Part shown: in pieces, positions 33,175-44,797 of the stretch
Position numbering within the stretch: position 1 is the stretch's first letter
Layout: the number at the start of each line of letters is the position of its first letter
Origin: Puccinia triticina
Lineage: Eukaryota; Basidiomycota; Pucciniomycetes; Pucciniales; Pucciniaceae
Assembly: GCF_026914185.1 (NCBI RefSeq)
Contig: NC_070563.1
Coordinates: 3,617,001 to 3,681,000 of the forward strand
Length of the DNA: 64,000 nt
Reading direction: 5' to 3'
The notes under the pieces: generated by a model
Seen by the model: the letters and a program-made list of their open reading frames with translations, nothing else
Database searches by the model: none
Told to the model about the DNA's origin: nothing
Made by a program: the position numbers and the translations under genes

Positions 33175-34558
33175 AAAAAAAAATAGTCACTTGATGGCAA
33201 GTGACATGATGCAGCTTTGGTTTCTGCTCCAGAGCTACTCCAGCGCTGCTCCAAGTCTGCTCCACCAGCACTTGTAGAGCTTGCAGGACTGCACCAAAGC
33301 ACTCAATGTGGCACAGTCAGCTGATCCTAATTTTTTCCCAGGAACAGCTGATGCTCATCATAAGCTGAGCAGTAGGCATTGACTGAGCCTGGGACAAAGC
33401 TGAGCATTGGCTGAGCCTGGGCCAAAGCTGAGCATTGGCTGAGCCTGGGCCACAGCTGAGCATTGGATATTCCAAGCCTGAAACAAATCCAAGTGTCAGC
33501 TGGACCAAGAATATTCCAAATCTGAGCATCAGCTTAGCCGACAATGGTCCAAAGCTGAGCCTCATATTGGAAAAGGCTTGTGCAGAGCTTAGGATCAGCT
33601 GGGACAATACTGTTCCAAAGGTTAACAACAGCTGGGCCAAAAATTTTCAAAAGCTGAGCATCAGCTGAGCCAATGCTGGTACAAAGCTGAGCATTGGCTG
33701 AGCCAAGGCTGTGCCAAAGCTGAGTATCAGATTTTTTGAGACTATTCAAAAGATTAATATCACCTGAGCCAAGGCTGTTCCACAGCTGAGCATCAGCTGA
33801 GCCAAGGCTGGTCCGCAGCTGAGCATCAGCTGAGCCAAGGCTGGTCCACAGCTGAGCATCAGCTGAGCCAAGGATGGTCCACAGCTGAGCATCAGCTGAG
33901 CCAAGGCTTTTCCACAGCTGAGCATCAGCTGAGCCAAGGCTGGTCCACAGCTGAGCATCAGCTGAGCCAAGGCTGTTCCACAGCTGAGCATCAGCTGAGC
34001 CAAGGCTGTTCCACAGCTGAGCATCAGCTGAGCCAAGGCTGGTCCACAGCTGAGCATTGTCTTAGCCAAGGTTGGTCCACAGGTGAGCATAACCTGTTAC
34101 AGGAGTGGTCAGACTCAGAATCTGAGCATTGGCTGGGCCAAGATTTCTCCAAAGCTGAAAATCAGCTGAGCCAATGCTGGTCCAAAGCTGAGCATTGGCT
34201 GGGCCAATGATAGTCCTAATCTGAGTCTAATCTGAGCCATGACTGGAATAAAGCTGAAAATAATCTGGGCCAGGACTGGTTCTGATCTGGGCAACAAAGC
34301 TGAGCATGAGCTGGGCACCAAAGCTGAGCATAAGCTGGGAGCTAAAGCTGAGTATCAGCTGACCAGAAATGGGGATCAGTGGTGCCCAGCAAAACTGAGG
34401 ATCTCCTGTGGAAATTCTTAAACTGGTTAGATGGTGGGTAGATGGTGGGTAGATGATGGGTAGATGGTGGGTAGATGATGGGTAGATGGTGGGTAGATGG
34501 TGGGTAGCCCGCTGGAGCTGGCATGATGTCACTTGTCATCAAGTGACTATTTTTTTTT
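33175..34558. mobile_element. TIR element filled with a 33-bp minisatellite
   Basis: Inverted ends are A9 then TAGTCACTTGATG, continuing (G/A)CAAGTGACAT; the ends themselves contain a TCACTTG/CAAGTGA hairpin. Flanks are CCAGG on the left and CCTGG on the right, possibly a 5-bp CCWGG duplication differing at the centre. It interrupts RNase H of the LINE. No transposase. The interior is almost entirely degenerate GCTGAGC-type repeats plus an 11-bp TGGGTAGATGG array at 34430-34508. Confidence 0.8.
33739..34085. repeat. 33-bp minisatellite
   Basis: About ten near-identical units containing CAGCTGAGCATCAGCTGAG followed by CCAAGGCTGGTCCA. More diverged units extend to roughly 33320-34330. The unit length is a multiple of three, so it mimics an 11-residue protein repeat in some frames. 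Confidence 0.9.
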
Positions 34559-37500
34559 CCTGGTGAAAGGAACTGGAATTGTTGAGGAGAGCCGCCGAGG
34601 CTGAACCTTTATCTGGAATATTAGAACCGTCTGTGAAAAGGAGTGATTCATTTTTTCCTTTTTTGCTAGAAATCTGGTTAGTAACAACTTCTTTAACTTT
34701 ATCTTTCTTAATATCAAGATTTTGTACTTTAAGCAAAAAAATTGACCATGGTGGAATGCTATGTTGATGGATAGTTTCGATGGATTGGAAGTCGTAATCG
34801 GGGATCAGATGATTATCGAGAAGGTTGTGAATTGAAGAAAGGTGAGTTGAGGGCCGAATGTTCAATTCATTGTTGATTACTTGCTTGATCGGATGATTAT
34901 CTGATGCTGTTAATTTTTTACAAATGTACAGATGATTTTTTCTTTTTAATACTTCAAAGAAAGGTATCAGCAGTGAGTCTCTTTCAAGGAAATTACACGG
35001 AGTGGTTTTAAAAACACCAAGCACAACTCTTATTGCTTGATTATTAATTTTGTTAATTATATTTTTAACTGCAGCTTTGTTTCTTTTAGAAGCCCAAACA
35101 CAGCTCCCATATAACACTCTTGACCAAAGAACACTGATAATCAGATTCTTGGACTGTTGTAAGCACAAACCATACGAGCACCGAGAGATTCTGATAAGTT
35201 GATTGGCTGTACTGATACCGCACTTCTTGACTTTTTGAAGGTGGAGAGTGAAATTGAGTCGGGGATCGAGCAGAATACCGAGATATTTAACTGAATCCGA
35301 TTTCCTCATACTGATCTCGCCTAACCGAAATGGGCAAATGTCAACCAATCTGTGAGTGAAAACCATAAAGTTCGCTTTCTTCTTGTCGAAAATTGCGTTG
35401 TGTTTAAATCCCCAAGCTAGGGATCGGCTTCCCTCATTTTCGAGCGAAGCAATAGAGTTTTCGAGGTATTTGTTGGCGACGAAGTGAGTGACATCATTGA
35501 TAAAACCTAAAGAAATTTTATCCTGATTTAAACTGAGAGGGGAATTTATCAGCAGTCCCGAGTTATAAATGATGTACAGAATAGGTGATAGCGGGGATCC
35601 TTGAGGAAGACCGCAACTGAGATCCAAAGCAGGTGACAAATAATCATCCATACGAAGTGCTGTTGTCCGATCCGACAATAAGGAATGTATAATTTTTGAA
35701 AGGTAAGAGGGAATACCAAGCTTAATTAAAGTATCAATTAGCCTGTCTTTAATCACTGAGGGATATGCTGATTTTACATTGAGAAAAAGTGCTGAGACAA
35801 CTTTGTTTTCTCTCCACTTTTGACGAATCCATGATGTCAAGAACATATTAGCATCATCGGTGCATCGATTAGCACAACCTCCGAAATGGCCATGAGCTAA
35901 AACATTGCTGTTTTCAGCCCAGTAAGTTATTCTTTTCGTTAAAAGACTCTCAAAGACTTTTCCAAGGCAAGAAAGGAGTGCGATGGGTCAATATGAACCT
36001 GGAAGGGCATATGAGTCTTTATCTGCTTTTCGAATAATGACTGTGATGGTGTGCTTCCAGAATTTAGGAAAATACCCCACTCGGAGGCAAGCATTAAAGA
36101 GTGTGGTGAGTAAAGGGATAATGGTATTTTTGCTCCAAAAAATAAGCTCATTAGCAATGTCATCATGACCTTTAGCCTTTTTCTTAGGTAACTTGGATAG
36201 GATATTATCAATTTCTGGGTGAGAGATAGCAGGGAAGGTGAAAGATTCTGGGAATGAGAATGAGGTAATATCATCAAGATCACACGATATAGGAACCTCG
36301 GACGTTCCTTTGAACAACAAGCGAGCTTGTTCCTCTTTATTCGAGGTGAGTTCATTTTCCTCATTAAGTAGCGGAGCAACATTGCCGCTACTACTTGGTT
36401 TAATAAATTTATAAGCTTTAAAAATTTGATGGTCCTTACTTTCCGCTAAAAACTTACGCCAATGATTGTGTTTAAGTTCGAAAACCTTTTCTTTAAAAAC
36501 CTTTTGCCAGTAGTGATAACAATCACACGCCTGAACCAAGTGTGCAATCAACATCCATTTTCGGGCCTGGTTTCTGTTTTGAATGATCGGTGAAAGCACT
36601 TCCTTGTCCCACCATGCCTTGAACTTATCCTTGTTAGCGTTGACTATTCTTTTTTGACTATCTAAAGAATTCTGAAAAGAAGTGGTTAGTCTTTCCACAA
36701 CAACATTGATATCATCCAAATTTAAGATAGGGATTGTACTAATTTTATCAACAGATTTGGACAAATCAACACAGAATTTTTTAACATCAAGGTTTTTCAG
36801 ATTGACCGATAAACGAATAGTCGGGGACAGATGTGGGTTAATATTTAACTGAAGAACAATCGCTTGATGGTCTGAACCGAAATTACATGAAGAAGTACAA
36901 CAACTTTCAACCATTTTTAGAGCCCGAAAATTCGCCCAGGTAAGATCGATCACCGTTGAACTGGTTCTTCTGTTTATAAAGGTGGGAGTTCCCTTCTCGG
37001 AAACAATCTTGAAACCATTTCGGCCACAGGTTTTAATGAGGTCTCTTGACTGGCGGTGAGTGTGTTTATAATTTGACGGGTTCCAGGAACTATGGTGAAG
37101 ATTCGAGTCCATGAATAGTAGAGTTGGAATTTGACGATTGTTGTGTTTGTTTAGCCATTCCGTAAGTTGTTGAATGCCTTCAAAGGTTTTTGGAGGATTG
37201 TACAAATTGATTAACCAAATTTTTTTACATTTTTCATGATCAACATCCAGATTGATGATTGAAAGGATACAAGAGCCATCTTTCATGGGATGTAACTTGT
37301 TGGAGGTGAACGATTTTTTAAATAAAAAACATACACGATGTTTATCATTATAATCGACTGGCGAATGGTTGGAATCAAGGACACAAGTCCAATTCTCATA
37401 GTGTGGGAGTTTCAGGGTGTGTGGGTTAATCCAGGGTTCCTGGAGGACTAAGATGGAAAAGTTTGAATCCGAATTTAACACATTCGAAGTGACATCAAAG

Positions 37501-37648
37501 GAATTGTGACAATTGAGCTGGAGAATTTTGAAGGAAGGGGGAATCACATTCTGGGAGGGTAATGCTGAATCGTTTGGGGTATAATATGAAGAACCGGGTT
37601 GATTGTTAAGATGGAAACAAGGATTTGAGGATGATGAGTTGTAACTAT

Positions 37649-39001
37649 TCATTGATTGAAAATATTACGGCAAAAATTCTTAGTTTTGAGCGGACACTTA
37701 AGGCTCAATGGGGAATGATAAAACCAAACATTATCTTCATCGAACTCAGATGAAGGATTGTTCTTTTTCTCATACTGAATGCATTTAATGCATTTGTCGT
37801 TGCCGATATCCAACGGACAATCTTTGGAATTGTGGGCCTCACCACAATGTTTACATAACGGGCTGTTTTTACAAAACTGAGCTGTATGACCGGCTTCCAA
37901 GCACTGGAAGCATTGAATCGGAGATTTTTTATAATGGGCACCGGTGAGGGGTAAGTGATTAAAAAAAAGACTACCTTTTTCGATCTTACGAGCAAGCTCT
38001 TTTTCAAAAAAATTGACAATGATGGATCCATGAGACTTTTTATTGGCTTGGGGGTTACCCAACCATCGAGCACTGTGAATTTGGTCTGGGTGGATTAAAT
38101 TTTCTTTACAAAGATCCGCCAAAGTAGACTTATTAGACGGGGTAAAAGAAATTGGAACCGAATGAAGAATAACCGGAAAAGTTGATGCCGGCGTGATAAG
38201 AGCAGGATCACATAAATGCGTCCATTCATGCTTATGCTCTAAGAGCCAATTTGCCATGAAACGCGTCTTGGTAAAAAACTTAAAGTCGCCTGAAGATAAT
38301 CGGGCGACACCTTTAGTGGTAATAGGGGACCCATCATCTGTTTTTGCCTCAATCTCTTCTAGAACTCTGTTAAATTTCATAGAAATCTCCGGTGGAGACA
38401 TCTGGAAAAACGGACGCGAATCGGGCACCGTTTTGCGTATAATAAAAAACGCAGGTTTAAACTCATTGAGCACCCTGTTTGACGGAGGGGGCCGGATTAA
38501 ATTGGCACAAACAACCTGTGGGGTATACTTGTTTGTGACCGAAGCCCAAGAGGGGTCTTTTCTTGGTTCAGCATGAACTACTGAGCTTATAGATCTCTCG
38601 AGAGAGTCTAAACGAGTAGTGATCCTCTCTACCATTGAGAGGGTTTGAACGCTAGTGATCTTCTCAATTGCTAGGAGAGGTGATAAGGTTTTAACCTTAT
38701 CCGCGTTTATGAATATACTCCCATCAGGATTGGGTTTAGCAAAGATCTCAGCGATCGCTGCGAGAAACCCGCTGTCGGGATTAGCAGGATTGTGGCGGGA
38801 CTGGGTAAGGGGAGGGTTAAGCGAAAAATCTGACTGGGTTGGGGTCTGGGAGCGATCACCAGAATGGTCAACAGAACGGTCAACAGTCTGATCCATAGAG
38901 GAGCCGGACAACTCGATGTCCTCCATCTCAATGTTTTTGGACCATCCGTCCTTATCAGGCCGATAGTCCCCACGACTCTTAGGCGGCATATTGTGGGTCA
39001 T
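37649..39001 (-). CDS. LINE ORF1 protein (nucleic-acid binding)
   Basis: A 450-codon frame with no stops. The C-terminal half has CCHC knuckles CFQCLEAGHTAQFC and CKHCGEAHNSKDC and further Cys/His pairs to the end, as in ORF1 proteins that coat LINE RNA. The N-terminal half is charged and disordered. The second Met, four codons in (MPPKSRG), is an equally good start. The stop overlaps the ORF2 start by four bases, suggesting translation by termination and re-initiation. Confidence 0.85.
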   Translation of the reverse strand: MTHNMPPKSRGDYRPDKDGWSKNIEMEDIELSGSSMDQTVDRSVDHSGDRSQTPTQSDFSLNPPLTQSRHNPANPDSGFLAAIAEIFAKPNPDGSIFINADKVKTLSPLLAIEKITSVQTLSMVERITTRLDSLERSISSVVHAEPRKDPSWASVTNKYTPQVVCANLIRPPPSNRVLNEFKPAFFIIRKTVPDSRPFFQMSPPEISMKFNRVLEEIEAKTDDGSPITTKGVARLSSGDFKFFTKTRFMANWLLEHKHEWTHLCDPALITPASTFPVILHSVPISFTPSNKSTLADLCKENLIHPDQIHSARWLGNPQANKKSHGSIIVNFFEKELARKIEKGSLFFNHLPLTGAHYKKSPIQCFQCLEAGHTAQFCKNSPLCKHCGEAHNSKDCPLDIGNDKCIKCIQYEKKNNPSSEFDEDNVWFYHSPLSLKCPLKTKNFCRNIFNQ

Positions 39002-39242
39002 ACCACCCGAGTAGGGTTGGAACCTAGTGGTTCTTTTGGAAGGGGGTTTGGAAAACTCAACTTGAAACTTTTCGGAAAGGGGAAAGGATAAACAGGGAAA
39101 TGGATAGAAGATCTGCGAAGGCGGATAAATGAGGAGAAGATAAGAAGATACTTTGGTTGATACTTATTGATTTTTAGGATTTTGAAGGTGGATGGTTTTT
39201 GAGGGTGGTCGGTTTTTAGTGGTTGAAGTTGAGTTTTTTCCT

Positions 39243-39304
39243 CCTGCTCCTGTGTCTGTCGCCGGGGGTGAAGCGGAGGACGGAGCGGGCGGGCCGCGGC
39301 CCTC
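39243..39304 (-). pseudogene. duplicated gene tail, proximal part
   Basis: The minus strand reads SVLRFTPGDRHRSR in the frame that continues at 31839 (ASKASFHALV) once the LINE is removed. It aligns with the Arg/Ser/Pro-rich end of the gene at 40574 (DGHRTRPRKASFQ). A mariner-type MITE is inserted immediately upstream. Confidence 0.65.
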
Positions 39305-39306
39305 TA

Positions 39307-39935
39307 CAGTGCCCCCCACAACTTCTCAACTACCCCTACAGGGGGGTTCCAAATTTTGGAGTTTTTTTTTCCAAAAATTCTTATGAAAGTGGGCTGATGC
39401 TGGGCTTTTTTTGGCCCATTTTTTGATGCAAAAGTCACATTTCACCAACCAGACCTGGTAACATGCATGATAATAGTCCAAAGTCATTGGAATTTCACTG
39501 GACCCGCTGCCAAGAGAGCAATGAAGAAATATTCTTCACATTGCCGCATTCCAAAGAGTGTACTGATGGATATGGCAATCATCAATAACTAAGGAGGTAC
39601 ATATTTGCATAAATACCTACACCTGTAGTATGTATGTACATAGATACTTTGGTCTCTAAATACATAATAAATATTCTATAAGTCCATAGTACATGTCTGT
39701 AACCACATTGTATGGTCTTAAAACCAGCTGTTCCAAATTTTGCATCTGAAAAAAATGAAACTTTTTTTGAGGCATTGCACAGACTTCAAAGTTATATTTT
39801 TGAGTTCTCCTACTTCTGTAGGGCTCAAAAATGTATAGTTTACATGTGATACATGTCTGGTGACTTTGAACACGTTGTTCAAAGTTCAATTGTTTTTGCA
39901 GGCGTAGGGTAGTTGAGAAGTCGTGGGGGGCACTG
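39307..39935. mobile_element. Tc1/mariner-type MITE
   Basis: Inverted ends CAGTGCCCCCCAC(A/G)ACTTC continuing TCAACTACCC, flanked by TA on each side (39305-39306 and 39936-39937). 629 bp, no transposase. TA duplication with CAGT termini is typical of Tc1/mariner. Confidence 0.8.
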
Positions 39936-39937
39936 TA

Positions 39938-40573
39938 GTCGGCGTTGAGGCTGAAGGAAGAAGCAGGCCGTCTGGTGTTGGGCTGGCCAAGCGACACGAG
40001 GCGCGGCTGTGGGCCGACGCCTGCGTCGGCCCGCGGCGCCAAGAATCTCTCCTTCCTCTTCCGCATCCTCATCCTCGAACTTCGTTTGATGGCCGGCGGA
40101 GGAGCGCCTCAGTGTTCCCCGACATGGGCCAAGCGGAGCCAGCCGCGCTTTTTTCTGCATGAGGAGAAGAGAGGACGAGCATGGACCGGCCGAGGGTCGT
40201 CCGCGATCTGCAGCCCGCAGCCCGCCCCACCACCCGCTGCTCTCCGCGCTCGACAGTGGCGCACACTCTGCAAGACAAGCAGCCTGCATATCCGCGCAAG
40301 GCGGGGCAGGTGAGGGAACAAACCGGGACCCCGTGCGTCTCACCCGCCCGCAAGACCACACGCGGGAGCCCGTGGCCACAAAGGCCGTAGCGGGCCGGCG
40401 GCCCAGAGCCAAGAGCCCCACACCCGAGCGCGGGCCGACACACACTAACCGCAAAAGTGTTTTACATACGCACAAAGCAGGAAAAACGGGGCAGGAGAGC
40501 GCCGCAGGGTAAACATGGACAGCCCGCAGGAGGAGCCAAATACACACACACAAGAGAGAGGAAGAGAGAGGGG
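39938..40573. other. GC-rich 3' flank of the next gene
   Basis: Frames on both strands here look like composition artefacts. It separates the gene at 40574 from its duplicated tail. Confidence 0.4.
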
Positions 40574-43500
40574 CTACTTTTTGTTGAGCGCAGCGATGCT
40601 GGAAGACGACCTTCGCAGCCCGCCGAACAGGGCCTGGAAGGAGGCCTTCCGCGGCCTGGTCCTGTGTCCGTCAACGGGAGACGTTCGGCGGGGAGACGTT
40701 CGGCGGGGGGACGTTCGGCGGGGAGAGGAGCGACGGGGAGATGAGCGACGGGGGGACGAGCGACGGGGGAACCGGGCCGGGACAGCGCCCAGGGTGGACG
40801 AGTCCGAGGGCCGCCGATAGGCGTCGGGCGTAGGGCTGGCATCCGGCGCGCGTCCGGGCCGACAGCGCCGACGGTCGGCGCCGGAGCGCAGATCATCGTC
40901 CTCGAAGTCGTCCTCGGCCTCGCTCGGGAGATGGGGGAGGTCGTGCCGGGAGCGCAGGCCGATCCGAGAGAGTCTCTCGAGCGCGGCGGCGGCGGACGGG
41001 CCGGGGCCTGAGCGCCGATGGGAGACGGAGTGGGGGCGGGGCGGGCGGGGCGCGGCGGGGCCTTCCTCGTCCTCGTCGGTGTCCTGGTGGTGAAGGGTGC
41101 GGGAGGACGCGACGCTGGACGGGTAGCGGTCGACGCGGGCCAAGACGCCGTTGGCGCGCCCGAGGATCCGGCCCATCGAGCTCGGCGGCCGGGCCCCCGT
41201 GTCCAGCCCCCCAGCAGCAGCAAGGAGGCGGCGCGGGCCGTCGACGGAGCCGCGGGCGGGGTTCGTCGGGGAGACGTTGGAGAGCGCGGTGGTCTGGGAG
41301 AGCGAGGAGGTGGGCAGCCGGGGCGGGGTCTTGGGGAAGCCTGCAGCGGAGTGGGCCGAGCCGCGCCGGACGCTTGTGGTGGCGGTATCGGGCCTGCTCC
41401 AGGCGCTTTCGGGGCGTGGGTGCGGGTCGGGACGCAGGGCGAGCATGCTGGGCCTGCGGACGAGGCCGAACTCGTCCACTTCCACGCCCTCCTCGCCCGG
41501 CCGCCGCGAGGAAGAGGAGGCATGGTGGGGGTTGGACGGGCCGGGGCCGTAGAGGGCGGGGCCGATCCTGCGGATCGAGGTGGCCGACATGCGGTTCTTG
41601 GCGCGCACGTGCTGGACGGGGAGGCCGTCGAAGGACAGCTCGCGGTGGTGGGTGAAGGAGATGGTGGAAGCGCGCTGGTGGTGGGGCCCACAAGCCGTCG
41701 CCGAGCGGGTGTTGGGACGCAGCGGCTCGGCGGGCTTGGCGCGCGAGAGCGGCGAGTCGTCGTGCGAGCTGATCGCGCTCAACGGGCTCAGGTCGATCGT
41801 GTGGCGGAGCTTGCTGGGGCTGTGGGAGTGGCTGAACCTATGGCTAGCCCGACTGCCCGACCTGTATATCTCGGCCGGGAGCGAGCCGCGGGTGGTGTTG
41901 TCGTCACCCGATCCGCGAGACGCCGGGTGTGGGTGGTCCTTCTGGGAGCGCTGGAGCTTGCTGAAGCAGATGAGCACCTCGGTCAAGTCCCTGATCTGGT
42001 CGTTGGATGTGCGGACGAGTTGGCTGTGGACCCGGGAGAGAAGGGCGAGGGTGTCGGCCATGAGGCGGGCCTTCTGGCCCGAGATCTGCCGCCCGGCGCC
42101 CGGCCGCTCGTCGTGGGCATCCCCACCGTAGTCGTCGTCGACGAGCTCCATTTCCACCTGGTGGGTGACGCTCGCCTCGTTCAGCTCGGCCAGGGACGCA
42201 TCGACCTTGCAGCAGTTCCTGACCACCGAGCCGAGCAAGCCGTGGAGCGCAAGGCCGAGCTCGGTGTGCTCGGCGCCCTCGTCAGGGCCGTGGTGGTCGA
42301 GAGCCTCGTAGGCGCTGATCAGCAGCCGGTGGTGGTCGGCGTGGGGCGTAGGACTGAGCAGAGCAGTGCTGCCCACGAGGGACGAGCCTGCACGTGTTGG
42401 CGGACGGGCTGCTGCTGCTGCTGCTGAGCGGGTGAGGGTGTCGCTTAGCTTGGCCGACGAGAGCTGCCGATGGCCCAGGACCCGCTGGGATTGGAGCAGC
42501 TTGGAGGAGGCGCCCGAGCTCGAGGAGCGGTTGTCGGCGTGTTGGCTGGGCGAGGAGGTTTTGTCTTGGTATGTGCTCCTCAGCAGTTGCGCGAACGGCT
42601 TCGGCTGTGGGACGCCCCCTCCAGAAGCACCTCCTCTCAGCGTCCGGTCTCGCTCTCCTATCAATCTGGAGCGGGGCGAGCTGAGGACGAGGCTGCTTGG
42701 ATGGGCGCTGATCCGGGAGGCAGCGCGAGCCGATCGGAGGTGGATGTCCTGATGATCTGTATGGATGGATGGATGAGTCAGTTGGCTTGAGTGTGAGTGG
42801 CTTTCGAGACGACACCACCAACCTTCTGATGTCCATTCGCTCGTCCGACTCCTCGACCCGGCCGAATCAGCCTTGCGCGGCGGCATAGACTGGGTGTTCG
42901 TGTATGTGGTGGTGGAAGTCTGGCCGTCGTCGTCGTCGTCGTGGTAATAGGTGGCCGTCCGTTTGGATATCGGGCTGGGGAAGGCGGTGCGGCTGTGGAG
43001 GGTTACTGCCCGTCGTTCAGCGGTGCGAGGGTCATACACTGAGAGAGATTTAGGAGGGTATCAGTAAATTAGGGGTGTGAGGGGGGGAAATGTTGGGGCC
43101 TACCGCCACCGAGTACTGATTGGGAGCGGACCAGGTCCCCGCCGACATCGTCCAAGGCGGACCAGCTGGCATGCTTGTTGCGGACGGATTGGTGTCTGGT
43201 AACACTGCCATGAACGTGGTGGTGGTGGTGGTGGCCATCGTATCGAGACAGGGCGGATTCGACGCCATTGAGTCTATGATCCGGGCCGGTGGAGAAGGTG
43301 TCGCTGTGGCGATACGAAGCCCGGCTGGAGTCTTGGGGCCGGGTGGTGGTGGTGGTGGTGGTGGAAGGGCGGATGGGGTTTGAGCGGGGACTGAGGGAGG
43401 TGTGGAGGTCGAGGCGTCGGAGCTGGTCTGGATGGCGCTGCTGGACGAAGTGGTCGGGCAGCCCGGGCCGGTGGCGGCGGGAGACGCTCTGGTGGGATTG

Positions 43501-43678
43501 GGGAGATTGGCTGGCGTGCTGGGATGGGGGGGGCCTGGGGGGCGAGATCTCTGGGGGTGGTCTGGCGACGATCTCGCTGATCGAGCTGGCGTTGCGCAAG
43601 GTTTTCTGGAACGAGTCGGAGCGTCGGCCTTTGACGGGCGTGGTCATTGTTTCGTCCTCTTCGTTCTGCTCGTGCATC

Positions 43679-43713
<35 letters not shown>

Positions 43714-44660
43714 TTCTTCTTCTTCCCAGCACCTGCTCCCTCTGCGGTGTCTGGTCTCTGGAGGGTGGCTGGCTGAATTTCTGGAGGCCGTCCGGGGGTT
43801 GCGGGGGGCGATGGTATCACTGGATGAGGTGTGCATGGAGACGGATTCGGAGCAGGTGCGGCTGTTTCGGTGGGAGATGTCGGCAGGGTGGTGGACTGTG
43901 CTTGATGATGATGCGTGCTCATGGATTACTGTAGCTCGTTCGGGTGTGGTGGGTTTGAGGGGTGTGGTTCGTTTGTGGCGCACGCTGCCGTACTTCTGCT
44001 CGTCGTCCTCCGAGGTGCTCTCGGGGTCGAGGAGGCTGGCTTTGGCAGTGCTGGACGATATCTTGCGTGGGCTGGGGCTGGATCCTTTGGCGAAGGGGAT
44101 GAGGCCTGAGCGGGTGGTATGGTGGTGGGGCAGGTTGAGGTTTGCGGATGATGTTGATGATGAGGATGAGGTGGATGGTGGGGGTGGGGGGAGTGCGGGT
44201 TCGGGTGGGTGTGTGGGTGGGGCTGGGTTGAGGGAGGCGTTGATGGATGCGAAGATCTGTGTGTGTGTGTTGTGTCAGTGGTGGGCTGGATGGTGGTGGT
44301 GAAGCTGAGTGGGTACTCAACTCGTTCGTTGCGTTCCTTCATGCCGACCAGTCTTCTGCTGGGCTGCTTGGGCTTGAGCAGTCTGGCTGTGCTGAGCTCG
44401 GCTGGTTGGTCAGCAGGGGCGGCCTGTTTCAGGGACCGATCGATCGTTCGTTTTGGGTTTAGTGGGTTTAGTGGGTTTCGTGGGTTTCGTGGGTTTCGGT
44501 TTTGGGTCTGGCTGGCCATCGTTGTGCTCCTGGCGGGTGGGCTGCTGCTGCTCGGGGGCGAGGGCAGCTGGGCGTTGGGGGTCGGTTTGAGTGCTCTAGC
44601 GGTGCTCGGTCGAGGGCGGCGACCAGCTGGTTGTCTTCTCGCCTGGCTCATCGTCGCCAT
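40574..44660 (-). CDS. large disordered Ser/Pro/Arg-rich protein
   Basis: Four coding exons in phase: 44660-44322, 44256-43104, 43038-42823, 42756-40574 (1,296 residues). The 66-bp last intron has a CTGAC branch site. The protein is mostly low complexity: basic Pro-rich N-terminus, a run of about 16 Glu encoded by a CTT microsatellite (about 43680-43728), a His run, and a terminal array of SPRRSSPRRT repeats. One ordered-looking helical segment (about 42330-41990: LISAYEALDHH, LALHGLLGSVVRNCCKVDAS, QKARLMADTLALLSRVHSQL) could form a coiled coil. No known family recognised. The Ser-Pro-Arg repeats could be phosphorylation or microtubule-binding sites (speculation). Its C-terminal exon has been duplicated downstream. 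An alternative start is the Met three codons in. Confidence 0.7.
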
Positions 44661-44797
44661 TTCAAGCGACAACTCGAGACAACCATCGAACTCACCACCG
44701 AGCCAAAAACCAAAAACCAAAAACACCATCACAATATTTATTTACGTCATCTGTCTGCGGAACCACCACCGAAAGGGGGCCCCCCGACGTCATCCCG

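Larger units (their letters stand above)
32376..37652 (-). pseudogene. LINE ORF2: endonuclease, reverse transcriptase, RNase H
   Basis: It starts ATG at 37652, overlapping the ORF1 stop (ATGA). The endonuclease has LQLNCHNS, LVLQEPW, LFMDSNLHH and FGSDHQAI. RT motifs include SY*PIALLSCLGK with an in-frame TGA at 35988-35990 where the family has Arg, motif A ALFLNVKSAYPS (Asp expected at Asn), GLPQGSPLSPILY, and motif C GFINDVTHF (F-I-D-D expected). RNase H begins LLFTDGSNIPDKGS, is cut at about 34559 by the nested element, and resumes at about 33170 with VFACRINDAHKASAFEAEVQ. The end carries CDFCQSPETVKHFLIDC. Two lost catalytic aspartates, a stop and an insertion make it inactive. Confidence 0.88.
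31840..39242 (-). mobile_element. LINE (non-LTR retrotransposon) with poly(A) tail
   Basis: Flanked by a perfect 15-bp duplication CCTGCTCCTGTGTCT (31825-31839 and 39243-39257). On the minus strand: 5' region, ORF1 with zinc knuckles, ORF2 with AP-type endonuclease, reverse transcriptase, RNase H and a C-terminal zinc finger, 3' UTR, and a tail of about 30 A (plus-strand T run ending at 31869). It appears full length apart from the nested element at 33175-34558. The domain order fits the fungal Tad1-like group (inference). Confidence 0.9.

Noticed and set aside
33746..34090. A protein with 11-residue LAQLMLSCGPA repeats
   Set aside because: It is the 33-bp minisatellite read in one frame; several frames are open for the same reason and the region is inside a non-coding TIR element.
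40462..41691. Long Pro/Ala/Arg-rich frames on both strands over 40.5-44.7 kb
   Set aside because: They shadow the minus-strand gene in GC-rich DNA; only one frame joins across introns with phase and branch sites.
43677..43728. A polyglutamate run as evidence of a special domain
   Set aside because: It is a CTT microsatellite in a disordered region.
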